Below are positions 12,177 to 24,771 of a DNA stretch of 64,000 nucleotides, in pieces. The DNA comes from Chaetorhynchus papuensis. Lineage: Eukaryota; Chordata; Aves; Passeriformes; Rhipiduridae. The stretch is from positions 310,001-374,000 of the forward strand of contig VWYX01000384.1 in the NCBI GenBank assembly GCA_013396525.1, read 5' to 3'. Every line of letters starts with the position of its first letter. The stretch's first letter is position 1. The translations under genes were made by a program, and so were the position numbers. Below the pieces are notes generated by a model. That model worked only from the letters and a program-made list of their open reading frames with translations. It was not told the DNA's origin and made no database searches.

Positions 12177-12293
12177 CTGCATCTTCAGCTATCTATAATT
12201 TACTTCTGTTGCTACCTGCATCTTCAGGTTTCTATAATTTACTCCTGTTGCTACCTGCATCTTCAGGTTTCTATAATTTACTCCTGTTGCTAC
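12177..12293. repeat. 39-bp minisatellite, 3 tandem copies
   Basis: Three head-to-tail units of 39 bp start at 12177, 12216 and 12255, each beginning CTGCATCTTCAG. Units 2 and 3 are almost identical; unit 1 differs at a few bases (AGCTATC versus AGGTTTC; ACTTC versus ACTCC). Because 39 is divisible by 3, a frame stays open through the array and encodes a leucine-rich 13-residue repeat (YNLLLLLPASSGF). That is a by-product of the period, since nothing upstream or downstream supports a gene. Confidence 0.95.
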
Positions 12294-13105
12294 CTCTCAC
12301 CACTATTCAGTGAATGGACTGTACAGAGGGGAGACACCCACTAACCATGCTAACTCTTCAGTAAGAGTGATAGTATTTGTAAACTATTTATATGAAGGAT
12401 GCCTTTAGGGTATTTTTTGTCTAACCAGTTCTCTTTTAACTTTGTATAATGTTTTCTAATGTCTTAATATTAACTGACTGCAAACTTTGTCATGATAACC
12501 TCTAATAATTCTGGTACTAGACTGAACTCTCCAGGAATATGTTCAGAGCCATTTTTGGGACCCTCATCACAGATTCAGAGAACTTCAAGAAATTCAGTTC
12601 AGTGGTGGATGGTTTGTCTGGAAAGAACAATTTTACTGAGACCTGAAAAGGTTATAGATTGAAATCATTTATCATGGCATGCACCCATCCTGAGAGGTGA
12701 GCACATTTTATTATTATAATTACTCTTTCTCTTCCTTGCTTTTTTACCCAGCTCTGCACCAAACTAAGCTAAATGGGAACTCAAGTTCTCATTTCTACTA
12801 CTTACCTATTTTACTCTTAGTGTTTTAGTTTTTAAATGTAACTTTTGGACTACTTCTTTTCCTTGAAAGCCAGGCTGTCTTGGAGAGAAGTGTTTCTGTG
12901 ACTTCTAATAGAACAGTTTCCGTCACTTGAGGAAAGTAGAGGTTTTTTTCTTTTCTTCTTCTTTTCATTTTAATTTTAGTTTCTTGTGGCCTTGTACAAA
13001 AGATATTTCTTCTGATGACATTTCAAAGTGTTACCTGAATAGAATAGTATTTCTACACAGCCTTTACATTGGGACTGTATCATTAAAAAAGGGGCTTCGA
13101 GCCCT

Positions 13106-13129
13106 TTCTCTCTCTCTCACACACACACA
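13106..13129. repeat. Compound (TC)n(AC)n microsatellite
   Basis: A run of TC dinucleotides passes directly into a run of AC dinucleotides. It is short and a likely polymorphic locus. Confidence 0.9.
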
Positions 13130-13664
13130 AGTATGAATGTATTGTGCTTTGTAGAAATCTCAAAACTGAATTTGGTGACATCTCTTACATCACTTACCAT
13201 GATCATGCATGACAACTAAGATGTGCTGTGTTGCTATTTATATCACCATTCAGACATTAAATAATGGGTTACCAGAGCAACCAGTTTGTCGTCCAGTGGA
13301 TATAGCAATGATACCTGAACAATTCTTTTATCTAAACCTTGGAGCTGGACACCCACCTTAGATAAAAGTCGCTTTACACTGTAACCAAAGGAAATTCAGT
13401 TCTGCCTGGTTTACACAGCCTGGATTTTGCCTGTGCTTTTGGATAAATGAGTAAACAGCCTCGGCTCACAGAAGGCTGTACAGAATCCCACTTTGCACTG
13501 ACACTCAAATGAACTGTGCTTCCTCTAATTGTTAAGTATGTTGTAAACAGACATGCTGTTCATCAACATGCTTTTTTAAGCATTCCTTTGCAGATAGCTT
13601 AATTAAAGTAGCTGAAAACCATCTAATAACAGAGCATACCTTGAGACCAAGGAGCTGTTCCTGT

Positions 13665-13686
13665 TCTTGACTTTGCAAAGTCAAGA
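13665..13686. repeat. 22-bp perfect palindrome
   Basis: The 20-bp core CTTGACTTTGCAAAGTCAAG equals its own reverse complement, and one more pair (T...A) matches outside it. There is no spacer. It can be read as two inverted CAAAGTCA octamers meeting at the centre, which resembles nuclear-receptor half-site arrangements (HNF4/ROR-like), but this is only pattern similarity. Perfect spacer-free palindromes of this length are rare in random sequence. Confidence 0.85.
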
Positions 13687-13886
13687 GTTTATCATGTAGC
13701 CTCTCTGAAGTACAAAGCCTTGAATAGGATTGGTACAGCCTCTGTCAGCAACCTCCTCTGTCACACCAAATACATTTGGATAGTATCTAGTCTTTTTTTC
13801 CCCAGATGGCCTTAGGGCACATTTCATATTCAGCAACTACTGCCTGCCTTCTTTTTTCATCATACAGCTACAAATAACATGCAAAC

Positions 13887-14485
13887 AGTCCTGGTTTAAC
13901 CCCAGATGGCAACTCAGCCCCACACAGCTGCCTCACTCCACCCCTGCCCCTGTGGGGCTGGGGAGATAATCGGAAAGGTAAGAGCGAGAAGACTCATGGT
14001 TGAGATAAAGACAGTTTAGTTGGTAGAGCAAAGCAAAGCAAAGAAAGCAAGGAATTGCTTCACTACTTCCCATGGGCAGGCAGGTATTCAGCCATCACCA
14101 GGAAAGCAGGAGTGCATCATGCATGACAGTGACTTGGGAAGAGAAACGCCATCACACCATCACTCTGAATGGTCTCCTTTTCCTACTTCTTTCCCCAGCT
14201 TTGGGGACTCATGTCACTGAGCATGACATGACATGGTCTGGATGTCCCTTAGGTCAGTTGGGGCCAGCTGTCCTGTCTGTGTCTCTTCCCAAATCCTTGT
14301 GCAGTCCCAGCCTCCTTGCTGGCAGGTTGGGGTGGGGAGCAGAAATGGCCTTGCCTGTGCGTAAGCCCTGCTCAGTACTAACAAAAACATCCCTCAATTA
14401 TCAATAGTGTTTTCAGCACAAATCCGACCCATAGCCCCATACCAGCTACTGTGAAGAAAATTAACTCTACCCCAGCCAAAACCAG
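13887..14485 (-). mobile_element. Solo LTR of an avian ERVL-type endogenous retrovirus
   Basis: The sequence matches a common avian LTR family that I recognise from its ends: in the + orientation it opens with a TCCTGGTTTAACCCC block and closes with CCCAGCCAAAACCAG, so the element lies on the minus strand. It is full length, about 600 bp. A 7-bp direct repeat GCAAACA occurs at 13881-13887 and 14485-14491, of which 5 bases (CAAAC) may be the target-site duplication. No internal retroviral sequence lies on either side, so it is a solo LTR left by recombination. Where the related copy at 28996 keeps a TATA box, this copy has GGGGACTCATGTC instead, so its promoter is probably dead. Confidence 0.85.
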
Positions 14486-17400
14486 CAAACATAAAAACTG
14501 CATGAAAAAACTTACAGAGGAGTCATCAGCTGCCCCAGCAGATTTGTTCTTAGATGAGTAACACTAAATAAATATTAGAATATCCGTATCATCAAATTAA
14601 GAACAAGGGACTTGCAGGTTAACTGTCCCAATCTCAATTTAAGGACAGAAACGCTATAACATCTACTTCAGAAAGCAATTGTAACTCAGAAGAGATCCAA
14701 ACATGGCGAGGATGCCACGCTAACAGTGCAGATATTGGCAGGCAGATGTGTGTCAAATCCCAAAACACAGCTTGTAGCTGGTTAGCAAACAGGTACTGCA
14801 GTCCCTTTGGATGTATATTGCATTTATTAAAAAAGGATTCTTTAGATCTCTCATATTTACCACTCACTGTGCCTGAACAAAGAATTTCTGAACTGTTTAA
14901 AACACAGGAGGTGCAGCAGCAGCACTGCCTAAAGGCGTTTCTCTTTCCTTCCACTATAGCATTGACTCTTGGTCCTGGGGCATGCCTGTCACCCCTTCAG
15001 CTGTGTCAGGGAATTTATTTGGCTGCAAAACATTGCATACACCTGTAATCATTTTTGTACACATTCCAACATATTTTTTTCTTGCTTGCAGGCAATGTAG
15101 ATCAGATCCCTATGGATCCAATGCAATAAGCAAACTGAAAGGAAAAAACTAGTAGGGTACTACTGCTTAGAATCAGTGCCTAAATATCCCAAGTTTTAAG
15201 GTACATGATCTCTCATGAGCAGGTTGCCTATCTGCACTTCTAAACCGAAGTTCACAGGAATAAGAGAACAGAAATCAGAACAACATGAGCTGAGACACAG
15301 AGCTTTTCAGTAAAGAGATCATATATAAAAGTCCAAGAGTTATTGATCTCTGACACCAACACAAGTGCTGAGATTAATCCTCTGAGGTCTGACTGGAGCA
15401 TGCCTAGGGCTGTGAGTACCATTATGGGGGGAATCCTACCTGCTTTCTCTTACTCTTCCTTACACGTGTGGGGTGAACTTCAGTAGCTCGTTACTCTTCA
15501 GTCTGTCTCTAGGTGATGCATCAACCAGGACAGTCTGTCTGCTTTCCTGGCTAGTCCATAATAGGGAACCCAGCCCATAATAGGGGCTGTGTTAGTATTA
15601 ACAGTAACAGCAATTGAGTAGGGGAATTTATACCTACTTAAGCACCAAAGTGGGTACATTTTATTTAAGTAGATTAGCTGGTTTTATACTAGGTGGTCTT
15701 CAATCTTATCTGGCACCCTGGTTTTTATCTCTGTAGTAATTACATTTGAAGAGTTCCATTCTAACCCCACCACTTGAGCCAAGCTGTACCCTGCTTAGCA
15801 AGGAGTCTTGCTCAACCAACATGCATTTGAGAGGAAACATAGCTTATGAATCAATGTAACATATTGAAGATTATCATCTGTCAAAGGGCTAGAGAGCTTG
15901 TGACCAGGCAACCCACCATGAATAAAAAAAAAAAAGGCACAGACTTGAAAATAAACTAGAAAAATTACAAGCAATATTACACAGCAAATCTCAGTCAGTA
16001 GATGGAAGAGAAAGGGGGAAAAGAGATAAAACATCCAGGTCTATATGAGAATCTAAAGGCTGTAAGAATATTTTTATCTGGATATCAAGTGGCAGTGTGA
16101 AGACTTCCTGAAAATCTATGCTCTTACTCAGCCTCACTACTGCATGAGCTAGTGGCTGTAAGCAGAACTGGGATCAGTCAAAAAGCTGGAGCTCTGGCTA
16201 ATGGGATGAACTGGAGAGGATCCAAAAGCCAGTGTCAGCTAGAAGAGCCAAAGACCCCAGTGCTCCCAAGACAGGGTCTCTGTGCAGGAAATACCTCAAT
16301 CCCAGCCTCTTCTCTTTGAAATGACATCTCCCTGATGAACTCATGGAAGTCAGGCTCCTGGGAAGCTGAGAGCACCAGAGTCATAGCTCCGTTGCACACA
16401 CACATTTCACATATACAGTGGATCTGATGCTGAGGTCAACAGTCTAGACAGTCTTCTATAAGGAGCTCCTAAAAAAAAAGATTGCAAGGTTTTTAAATTT
16501 TAAAAAACCAAGGCTCTGTTCGAGTTAAAGCTAGGACAATTAACTCACCAAACTGAAAAATATGTGCAACAGATTAAAGAGAAAAGACTGAAAGAGTATT
16601 TGTACAGCCCTCCCCTGGCTGTAGCTGACTTTTTGCTTTCACTCCTAATGATGACTGATTTGGGGTTGGATTTGGTGCAGGATTAGACACATAATTTAAG
16701 TGTGTATCTGCAGCTGTCATTATATGAGCTGAGTATCTAAGCTCCATTATAGCTGATATAAATCTAGTTAATGCAATCTAATTGGGGCCTAGGGAACATT
16801 TCAGATCATAAAAGAAGACACCTAAGACAGGCTTCAGTTATGCAAGCAGCAGCATCCATCTATTGCTGTTTTATGTGGAAATGTGCAGGAATTTTGGTGA
16901 AAGCCAGCAGACACAACACACCTCCAAGGAGGACCATGTTCTTCTAGAGCATCAACTGGAGGTCAGGGAGGCTCTCAGAGCATCTCAAATGGCTACCACT
17001 GCTTTCAGGCCTTGCACATCCTCTGTCCTAAACAGGCTTGATATTGCCCCTAAAACAAATCTGATCTCCCATGTCCAGGAAGTTCTACTCAGTCCAGTTA
17101 CTACTTAAAGGATCTGTAATCTCTAGCTGAAAACACCAAAAGCAACCCTGAAGGGACCAAGCACCCTCCAGCACAACTCTGAACCTCTCTACTTACTTCC
17201 TACACCTGAACATGGTTGGTTCCAGTGACATCTGAACATGGTTAGTCCCAGTGAGAGACAGTTTTAGTAAAGGGAGCAAAAATTCTTCTAGAGAGGGGAA
17301 GGAATGCGAACTTACTTTACTTCCAATTACAAATATGTCACCTTTTAACCCTATAACCTCTTTTTGTCTTTGACTGGTGTGAGAGTTCCATGAATTTGTC

Positions 17401-19411
17401 CAGGTAAAATCAAAGAAATTGAAATGCTAATGAGAAGACACTGGTACAAAAACTGCTGTATCACCAGACTCCTTTCTGGGCATCTTGAATTTAGCATTTT
17501 TCTGACAAGGCAAAATGTAATCTTTCTCCATGTCTGCATACAATGGGAAGTCATAAAACTCAACAACTGTACTCTGAATCAAATAATTGGTTTTCAAAGG
17601 AAGCTGACTGGAGCCAGAAGATACCACATTCTCCAGCAGTTCACAGAAGAGTGAAAAAAAAGACTCCAAAAATAAGCAAGGATCTGCTTTGAAGAAGTAT
17701 AAACTAAGAAGACTTTCTGTGCTTAGAGGAAGGAAGGCTGCCCAGGAAGAAGGATGAAATACAAAAGCAGGAGGAAGCAAACGTCCTGTACTGTCACAGA
17801 GAACCCTGTTCCAGCCCAAAGGCAACATCCAGAGTGATGAAGTTGTTGAGTCAAGAATACATGTGAAGGATCTATAATTTTTTGTGCACTCCACTGTATC
17901 TCTGATTCTATGCAGTAAAAGGCAACTGTGCTTTAGAAGACATTCTTAATTTAGTCTCTAGCATGTTATTCAAAGGTTAAACAACATGCCAGAGCCCTTT
18001 CATCCTTGATGTAATACTATGGGATGAGCAAAATCCTCTGAGAGTAAGGGAAGCAGCATTAAATTTTTGGCCTGCTGGGGAAGAAAAGTGTACTACAGTG
18101 GGAGGGTGTCAGGTAAAGTTTATCCTGGTGGTGATATTTTGCACAGCTTGAAATACCCTCTCATATACCAGTCACAGCTGTAAATGGGAAATGAAACATT
18201 TCCTGGCTATTCAAAAGTTCACGGGAAAGATTGATTTTAAACCTGAAAAGGGGGAAAACCTGGGTGCAGAAGTGGAAGGCAATTTATCAAAATTCAGCCT
18301 ACCACTGTGCCAGCTTTTATCACTCTTTACCCCCCAGTTCTTCAGAAGAATCTCCTCTCTTCTCACCAATGTGTGTTTTGTTGTCCCTCTTCCATTGCTA
18401 TGCTCCCCCTGCAGAAATCTGATAGAGTCTGGGCCCTGAGGTGTAAAGAGATACAGAAAACTCTGCCCAGCCCCAGCACATTAACATCTCATGCGATTCA
18501 GCAGACAGATCCTTTCCATATTCACTGAGCTGGACAAGCAGCAACAGCCCCATTTGTGGAGTCCAAAAAAAATACCCAAAATAACAAACCAAAGTGGAAG
18601 TCATTAAAAAATGTATGTTACCTTGAGGTTTAGAAGCAAACACCCCATTTGAAAGCCCACATATCTGCATGACAACATGTATAAGAAGCAGCGTGACCTC
18701 CATTTTCTCTGAGATTGAGGGCTTAGGGTCATAAATAAAATTATGAGAAGCACTAGAGCCTGCTCCTGCTTCACTGCATAGAAGGAAAAAAAAAGAGTAA
18801 TTTAAATACAGCCTGCTTGAGTTTTCTCTCTATCTTTTTAAAGGACCACCAACAAAAAATGGCCAGCAGAAGCTTTTTTTTTTTTTTTCAGAACAGAGCA
18901 CTGTGCTGATTAAATATTAGCTCATTAGCAGGGAATATTTATTTTGTGGCAGCTTGTTGTCTTTTAATAAGCAGAGTAACACACAGGGTTTTCCTTTAGT
19001 GGCTTAAACTTTATTTTTCATGTATTTTTAGCATTTCTATCTTGCTTAATTCCATTTTTAAATGGCATGAAATTCCCTTGAAACTGCAATCTGTCTTTGT
19101 GCAGGATCTGTGTCAGCTCTCTGTCTTGTATTGATCTGAAATATGATGTACTGCAAACCTAACTTGTGGCTTTAAACCACAGACTTGTGGCAGGGTTTTT
19201 CTGGAAAGCAAAACCCAGCCATTACTCTTGGAAGCATTATTTTTCAAGATTATACCTGTAGGAATGCAAAGCAAGTGCAGGCAGGGTTGATAGGTAAACT
19301 CACTAACCAAATTCATCTAATCCGCCAAGCTGAAACTAAAATTGGGCTTCCAGTTCAAAACATGCAGAAGATACAGTTCAATAGCTTGAGCTGAAGGAAA
19401 GTGCATTTATT
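14486..19411. other. Unique non-coding sequence
   Basis: No gene or clear mobile element. A 26-bp imperfect direct duplication lies at 17207-17258 (TGAACATGGTT twice), and there are an A-run near 15922-15933 and a 15-base T-run at 18874-18888. The 155-codon antisense frame at 17427-17894 is the longest frame in the window outside repeats, but it has no known motif, no splice context and a length that is roughly expected once by chance in 64 kb. I leave it uncalled. Confidence 0.55.
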
Positions 19412-19770
19412 TCCAGTATGCTGGTAAAAGGGGAGACCTTATCACTCTTTCCAGCTACCTGAAAGGAGAGTGTAGTGAGGTGGGAGTCAGTCTTTCTTCC
19501 CAGGTAACAAATGCAAGAGGAAATGAACTCAAGTTGCACCAGGAGAGGTTTATATTGGATATTCAGAAAGAATTTTTTACCAGAAGGGTGGTCAGGCATT
19601 AGAACAGGCTGCCCAGGGAAGTGGTGGAGTCTCCATCCCAGGAGGCATTTGAAAGATGTGCAGATGTGGCACTTGGGGACACAGCCTAGTGTTGGACTTA
19701 GCAGGGTTACATTTGCAGTTGGACTCAGTGATGTCTTCCAACCAAAACAATTCTGTGATTCCATTATTCT
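19412..19770 (+). mobile_element. CR1 LINE, 5'-truncated 3' UTR copy
   Basis: The stretch aligns by eye with the CR1 3' untranslated region: a block about counts such as 'GGGGAGACCTTATCACTCT', then 'AGGCTGCCCAGGGAAGTGG', 'GGACTTAGCAG' and a terminal 'CCAACCAAAACAATTCTGTG'. It lies in the sense orientation and is truncated at its 5' side, as usual for CR1, which inserts by target-primed reverse transcription without target duplication. It contains no coding part. The antisense frame at 19378-20022 is mainly a shadow of it. Confidence 0.9.
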
Positions 19771-22700
19771 ACTCATCCTTTCTGTGGACTGTGAGCAGAG
19801 TCTCCCATCATACACTCCTCTACACAAAGACCTGGTCCCACAATGTTGAGGGCACAGCTGCTCCCCTCCCCCAATACAGATTTGTCTACTCAGACCCACT
19901 GACATCAACCTTGTTTGCCCATTCCACCAAAGGTCCACAGAAAGATCCAACATTTGCCAAAACACTGAAGTGTTTCTGTCTAGACCTTCTCTGCAGTGCA
20001 CTTTCAAGGAAACACAAAACATAGGATTTGCTGCATAAGAACTAGATTATTTCACTTTTTAGGCAGAGTGCCATCAAAGTGCCTAAAGGGGAAAGACAAG
20101 AAAGGAACAGGGTTTGTGCACAACTCCCTCCCATCCACCTGCTCCCTCAAGATATAGCTTTGACTTTAGGCTTGTTTTCAGTTAATGCAATCACTTCCTG
20201 GGTTGTGACACGCCATTATAGTTTTTATTTCCAGGAATCTCTTACATTTCCCAGCTTCCCCAGTGTGATTCCCACCCATCTTGCCCCTACAGTCACAACG
20301 AAAGTCTCCCTTGATTTCCTCACGTCATTTGTTCAGTATCTGGCAGGTAAAGAGAAACCTCCCACCCACTCCTTTCTTTTTATGTGGACAGAAAACAGCT
20401 GTGAACAAAAAGGCACCAAGAAAGCAGTTTCTCTTACATTAAACTTGTGTTTCTGAACACCCACAGAGCTTAGAGCATCCTAAAGCCCCAGGCAGCTCAC
20501 AGGGCACGGCTGTTATGACTTCCCCAGCCACTCAAGCCAGAGACACCATTTACATTATCCCAACTTGCTGCAGCCTTTGACTGACAGGGATTTACTGTGC
20601 TGAAGTTGCAAGAGTCAGGCATCTGATTAGTTAGGTAAGGGCCAAAAAACATTTAATTTAGTTTTGCCTTAACCTTAGTTATCTCTAGCTTTTATCAGTC
20701 TTTTCACATAGGACAACTTATTCCTGTAAGGAACGCCTCTGTATGATTAGCATGTGGCTTCCAGGGTTTTTTCTCTAATTCTGACTTGCACACAGATTTT
20801 TTACCTTGGCTGGCCAAGACAAAGAGAAAAACTTCTAATTTTGGTTTGGAGAGTCTCCAATGGGTATTTGTGAAGTTAACAATGGGGTTCCATATATGTG
20901 TGTATATATATATATATATATGTATGTGTAGATGTACACAATGCCTGTTTCAAAGGATGCTGTATCACCTGTGTATTAAGCATGCTCAGTGAGATTCTGT
21001 GATTACAGAGTCCTTTGTGATACTTCCAGATTTCTTATGTTGGGTTGGTTTTTTTTTTTCATAATTCTATATGACACCTGAATCAATAATTATAAAAGAA
21101 AATAACATAGCAGGGGATAGCAAAATACTTGTTCTCGACAAAGCTATCAAAATGAAGGAGGTCTGGTTTTGTATTTGAGTGAAAATGTCAATGAAAAAAA
21201 TATTGTAAGGTTATTTGGTTTGGCTTTTTAATAATTGCAAGATCTATAACTTCAAATGTGTAATTTGACCCAATATATAAAATCTGTCTGGGGCTCTTTT
21301 TTTTTAATGATGTCTGAAAAATAAATTTAAGCCAAAGAGGACACATTAGAACAAAGGTAACTGAAAATTTGAAGTCAATTTCTAAACTGTCCATCTAGAT
21401 GAATGATTTTATCAACTCAAAAGATTAACACACCCACAGTCCTTCTAGAGAATGAAGTGAGTTAAATTAAGTGTGAATATTTTTAAGTATGAGCTACTAA
21501 ATAACTGGTTTTTATCTAATGCACATAATGTTCTGCCTACAAAATTCTCCTCCCTCCACCTCCATTTCATAGTCATCCAGAGAGGATATGAAGAAAGTTG
21601 TGATACATTTCCATTACTCTGATTAAGAAAAAAAGTAGGGGGAGAAAAGAAAGAAAGAAGGAAGTTATAAAAGGTTTGTTTACACATATATAGGCCTTGT
21701 TTTAACACACATACCACTGTAATAAAAATTGCCTAGGATTTGTGGCTCAAATGAATAATTAAGAGATAGGTTAGAAAACAATCACAGTGATATTTCCATT
21801 TATTTCTCTTCCCCTTTCTTCCTCCCATCTTGTTTCCTGTGTTGTTGAAGAGAACAGATGGTTAACTAATCAACTAGGTGTGAAAACATACAGTGATGTT
21901 GCTTCACACATCTGATAACAGCAAAGGCCCATTTGTGGATGTCTCTTGGAAAAAAGAGATGTGATAGAATTTTGAAATTAGATTCATCTCGCTAGGAGAA
22001 AATCTACTTTCTATACATAAGTAATTGAAATTGACCTAATTCATGAATTATGCTAATTTTATTGTACCAACTAAATTTACATGCCTCTCTGTGTAGAGAG
22101 TTAAGACACGTTCATCATCTGGACCTTCCCTGCCACTAAGATTGTGTCATCTCCTGTAAACAGATGAAGAAAAGACTGCTGACAACTAACTGGAGTGCAT
22201 AGGCTCAAATGCCTCAGAGGAGGTTTCTGTGCCTACCTGTCACTTTGGCTGTGAAAGTAAAAAATTTAGAACCACAAAATCACTGGTGCCAAACTCAGAG
22301 GGACCTCTGTGACTGTGCAGAAATGTGTCAGAAACCCAGTTCGGCTGCTGGGTTTGCAGTAATCCCCAAAGCTATGAAACCTACAAGCTGCTTAGTGCCT
22401 GGAGGTGGGCAGGATTAGTCTCTTCTTTGCTCGATTACCACCCTGAGCCCAGAGAAAGAGCCAGTGCTGGTGCTAGGGGTTATTCAGACACAAAATCTGA
22501 TGCTATATTTTTTTTCTGTCATAAAATAGATGAAACCTCAGAGTAAGACTGTCTCCTTCTTGATCTACTATTTGTCCTGGAGTCATTAATTTTTGGGCAG
22601 TAATCTGAGCAATAACTCAGATGCTATAGGAGAAATGAAGGGGGCTGGTACCCCTTTGGTCCATTGCTTGCCACGAGGAGCTGTCTGCTGCAGCATGGCT

Positions 22701-22944
22701 GGGGGGTTCAAACCTCTTTTTCTGAGAGGAATAGAAGCCATTTTTCTAACGACACAGTTGTCTAACATTTAGATGAGATGGCAAAAATGCATTCATCTCT
22801 ATTCAAAATAAATTACAAAGGGATAAATTCCATTTGTTTGTGATTTCCTTGAGAATCGAGGGTTCCCACTTCCTGAGGAAGCTTTCCAATCATGACATAT
22901 CCAGGAAAGAGTAAGATCTGTCAGCTGCATCAGTCGTGGTTAAC
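19771..22944. other. Unique non-coding sequence
   Basis: No exon or RNA gene recognised. It contains a (TG/TA)n microsatellite at 20891-20930 and a purine-rich GAAA/GAAG run near 21643-21665. Open frames are short and motif-free. Confidence 0.6.
20891..20930. repeat. (TA)n with TG-rich flanks
   Basis: About ten TA dinucleotides are flanked on both sides by TGTG/TGTATG words. This looks like a decayed TG repeat with a pure TA core. The frame crossing it (YIYIYI) is an artefact. Confidence 0.95.
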
Positions 22945-23010
22945 AGTTCAGTGATTGGACTCTATGATCTTGGAGGTCTTTTGCAACCTTAAAGATTCTA
23001 TGATTCTATA
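22945..23010 (+). mobile_element. CR1 LINE, very short 3' tail
   Basis: Only the last 65 or so bases of a CR1 are present: 'GATCTTGGAGGTCTTTTGCA', 'ACCTT' and the two terminal ATTCTAT repeats (GATTCTATGATTCTATA). The insertion was truncated almost completely. Orientation is sense. Confidence 0.85.
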
Positions 23011-24771
23011 AATTTTAAAAGAAAATAATGACTCAATTATTTCTACCTATCTGCCCCTCTCCTGGCCATTTGTCTTCTGCCTGGCATTTTCTGCATCTCA
23101 ACCTTTTGTTTGATTGATTCCCATTCACTTTCTGTATGTGAAAACAGAATATCTTTTTATACAGCAAATGGCAGCTCAGTCTTTCCCACTGATGCTACCA
23201 CCATGTCCTTCACACACAGACATGTGATGGTCCCCGTGAGTTTCAGCTGGTAGCCAAAGCTGTGGCACAGCTCCCTCACACATGACATACATCCCTTTTT
23301 CTCCATTGTCTGCTCTTGACAGCTTGTCAATGGCTCACCCTGCCAAGGGAGACATCACTTCAAAGCACTTTGTTTGCTTGAAGGGAGAATAATGTTGATA
23401 TGATCAGAGGTAAAGCAAATAGGCACAGAAGCTGCCAAGAAAGCTCCACATGCTCATACACACATGCACTTTGTTGTCGTTCAGACCCTTTATTTTCCTC
23501 GAGGATGTCAAGGGTTTTTTAACAGAATATAAAAATAATATCGCTCCAGGCAAAGAATAGGCAGAGCAATAATGAAAAGTGGCAAGTGGGGATGGCGAAA
23601 AGCAACACACTGCACGCCTTTATGAGAACATTTCTTCACCTCATCTTTCAAACTGGGAGAGAATAAGCTGAAGGGCAAGGCAGAAACACACATGTTTGGA
23701 ATAAAACATTTTCCAAGACCCAGAGCAGAGTATGGAGATTCAGAATTTCCTAGAGAGAACAAAGAGTTATAAACAAACTCCAGTGTAGATTTGATGCGTG
23801 GTTTTTAGGTCTGACATTTATCTTTTCTATTCCATTGGTTTCTCAAAGTGACATATGCAAACCCAGAAGGTTTTGAAACAGAAGACACACACACACACAC
23901 AAGATCAGGACATCATTTATCTAAATTCTAAATATCACAATTTTCAAGGGAGTCTTGTGATTTGGGGGAACACAGTTTCTGGGGTTTAACTTCTTGTGGT
24001 GCCTTGAGAAGAGTATCCTTACTCCTTGCAATCTATTCTAAATCTGTTTTCAATAAAAAAAAAGAGGAGAAATGTGACTGACCTGACCTGTTGGCAGTTT
24101 GCAGTGGAACATGGATTAATGGAATCAATACTTTTGTGAATGTATCTGGTTTTCTCTGCCAAGAAGCTACCACAGATTATTGATCTGACTGCCCTCTTCC
24201 CTAAATGGATACAGAATGGATTTTACTTCCAATCCTTCAGTTGAGAGCTGGAGAGGAGAAATATAACCCAATATGTAAACTCACTAAGATATAGAAAGAT
24301 ATTTCTATGGTCTGTCAGTGCAAATGTTTTTTTGGTGATAAGGGAGTTCGGGAAAATGTGCAAAATGGAAGATAAAGCCTGTGAACATTGTTACATATTA
24401 AATTGACGTAATATCCACTTGAAAACTCAGTAAGCCCAATACTCTCTCTGTTTTCTGATCTAGAAGCTATAAAAACTAGTCAAGAAAACTTGTTGAGTAT
24501 GTATACGTAATAAATATGATTTATATGAACTCTAATATGTCTGTACTCTATCTCAGATAAATATGAGTAAAGAGCAACAGACACAGAAAACATTTATTTT
24601 AGGAAGCATTATTTTACCAAATTGATGTCTGTTTTCCCCCTGCACCACCGAGGGAAGCTGTTCAAGGAACATCCTCTTATGAACATTTTGTACAAAGCTG
24701 TACAGCTTCAGAAACAGTGTAATTTGTGCAGTGAGCACAAATATCTGTAGATTATCTTATTTCATTCTATA
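23011..24771. other. Unique non-coding sequence
   Basis: No gene. An (AC)8 microsatellite lies at 23885-23900. The rest is AT-rich unique sequence without recognised repeats. Confidence 0.6.
23885..23900. repeat. (AC)8 microsatellite
   Basis: Eight perfect AC units. Short, but a plausible polymorphic marker. Confidence 0.9.

Larger units (their letters stand above)
12294..13886. other. Unique non-coding sequence
   Basis: No gene seen. It contains a short compound (TC)n(AC)n microsatellite at 13106-13129 and a 22-bp perfect palindrome at 13665-13686. Otherwise it is AT-rich unique sequence up to the LTR boundary. Confidence 0.6.

Noticed and set aside
13799..13912. CCCCAGATGGC occurring twice, resembling part of a CTCF core
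   Set aside because: Only the 3' half of the CTCF motif fits; the 5' CCA part mismatches in both copies, and one copy is inside the LTR.
17427..17894. 155-codon minus-strand open frame
   Set aside because: Outside known repeats, but no motif, no splice or promoter context; by rough estimate about one frame this long is expected by chance in 64 kb.
19378..20022. 214-codon minus-strand open frame
   Set aside because: Its left half is the antisense of a CR1 3' UTR and the right half has no motif; the frame is a shadow.
20975..21005. GAGATTCTGTGATTAC resembling a CR1 terminus
   Set aside because: A single short match without the preceding CR1 3' UTR blocks.
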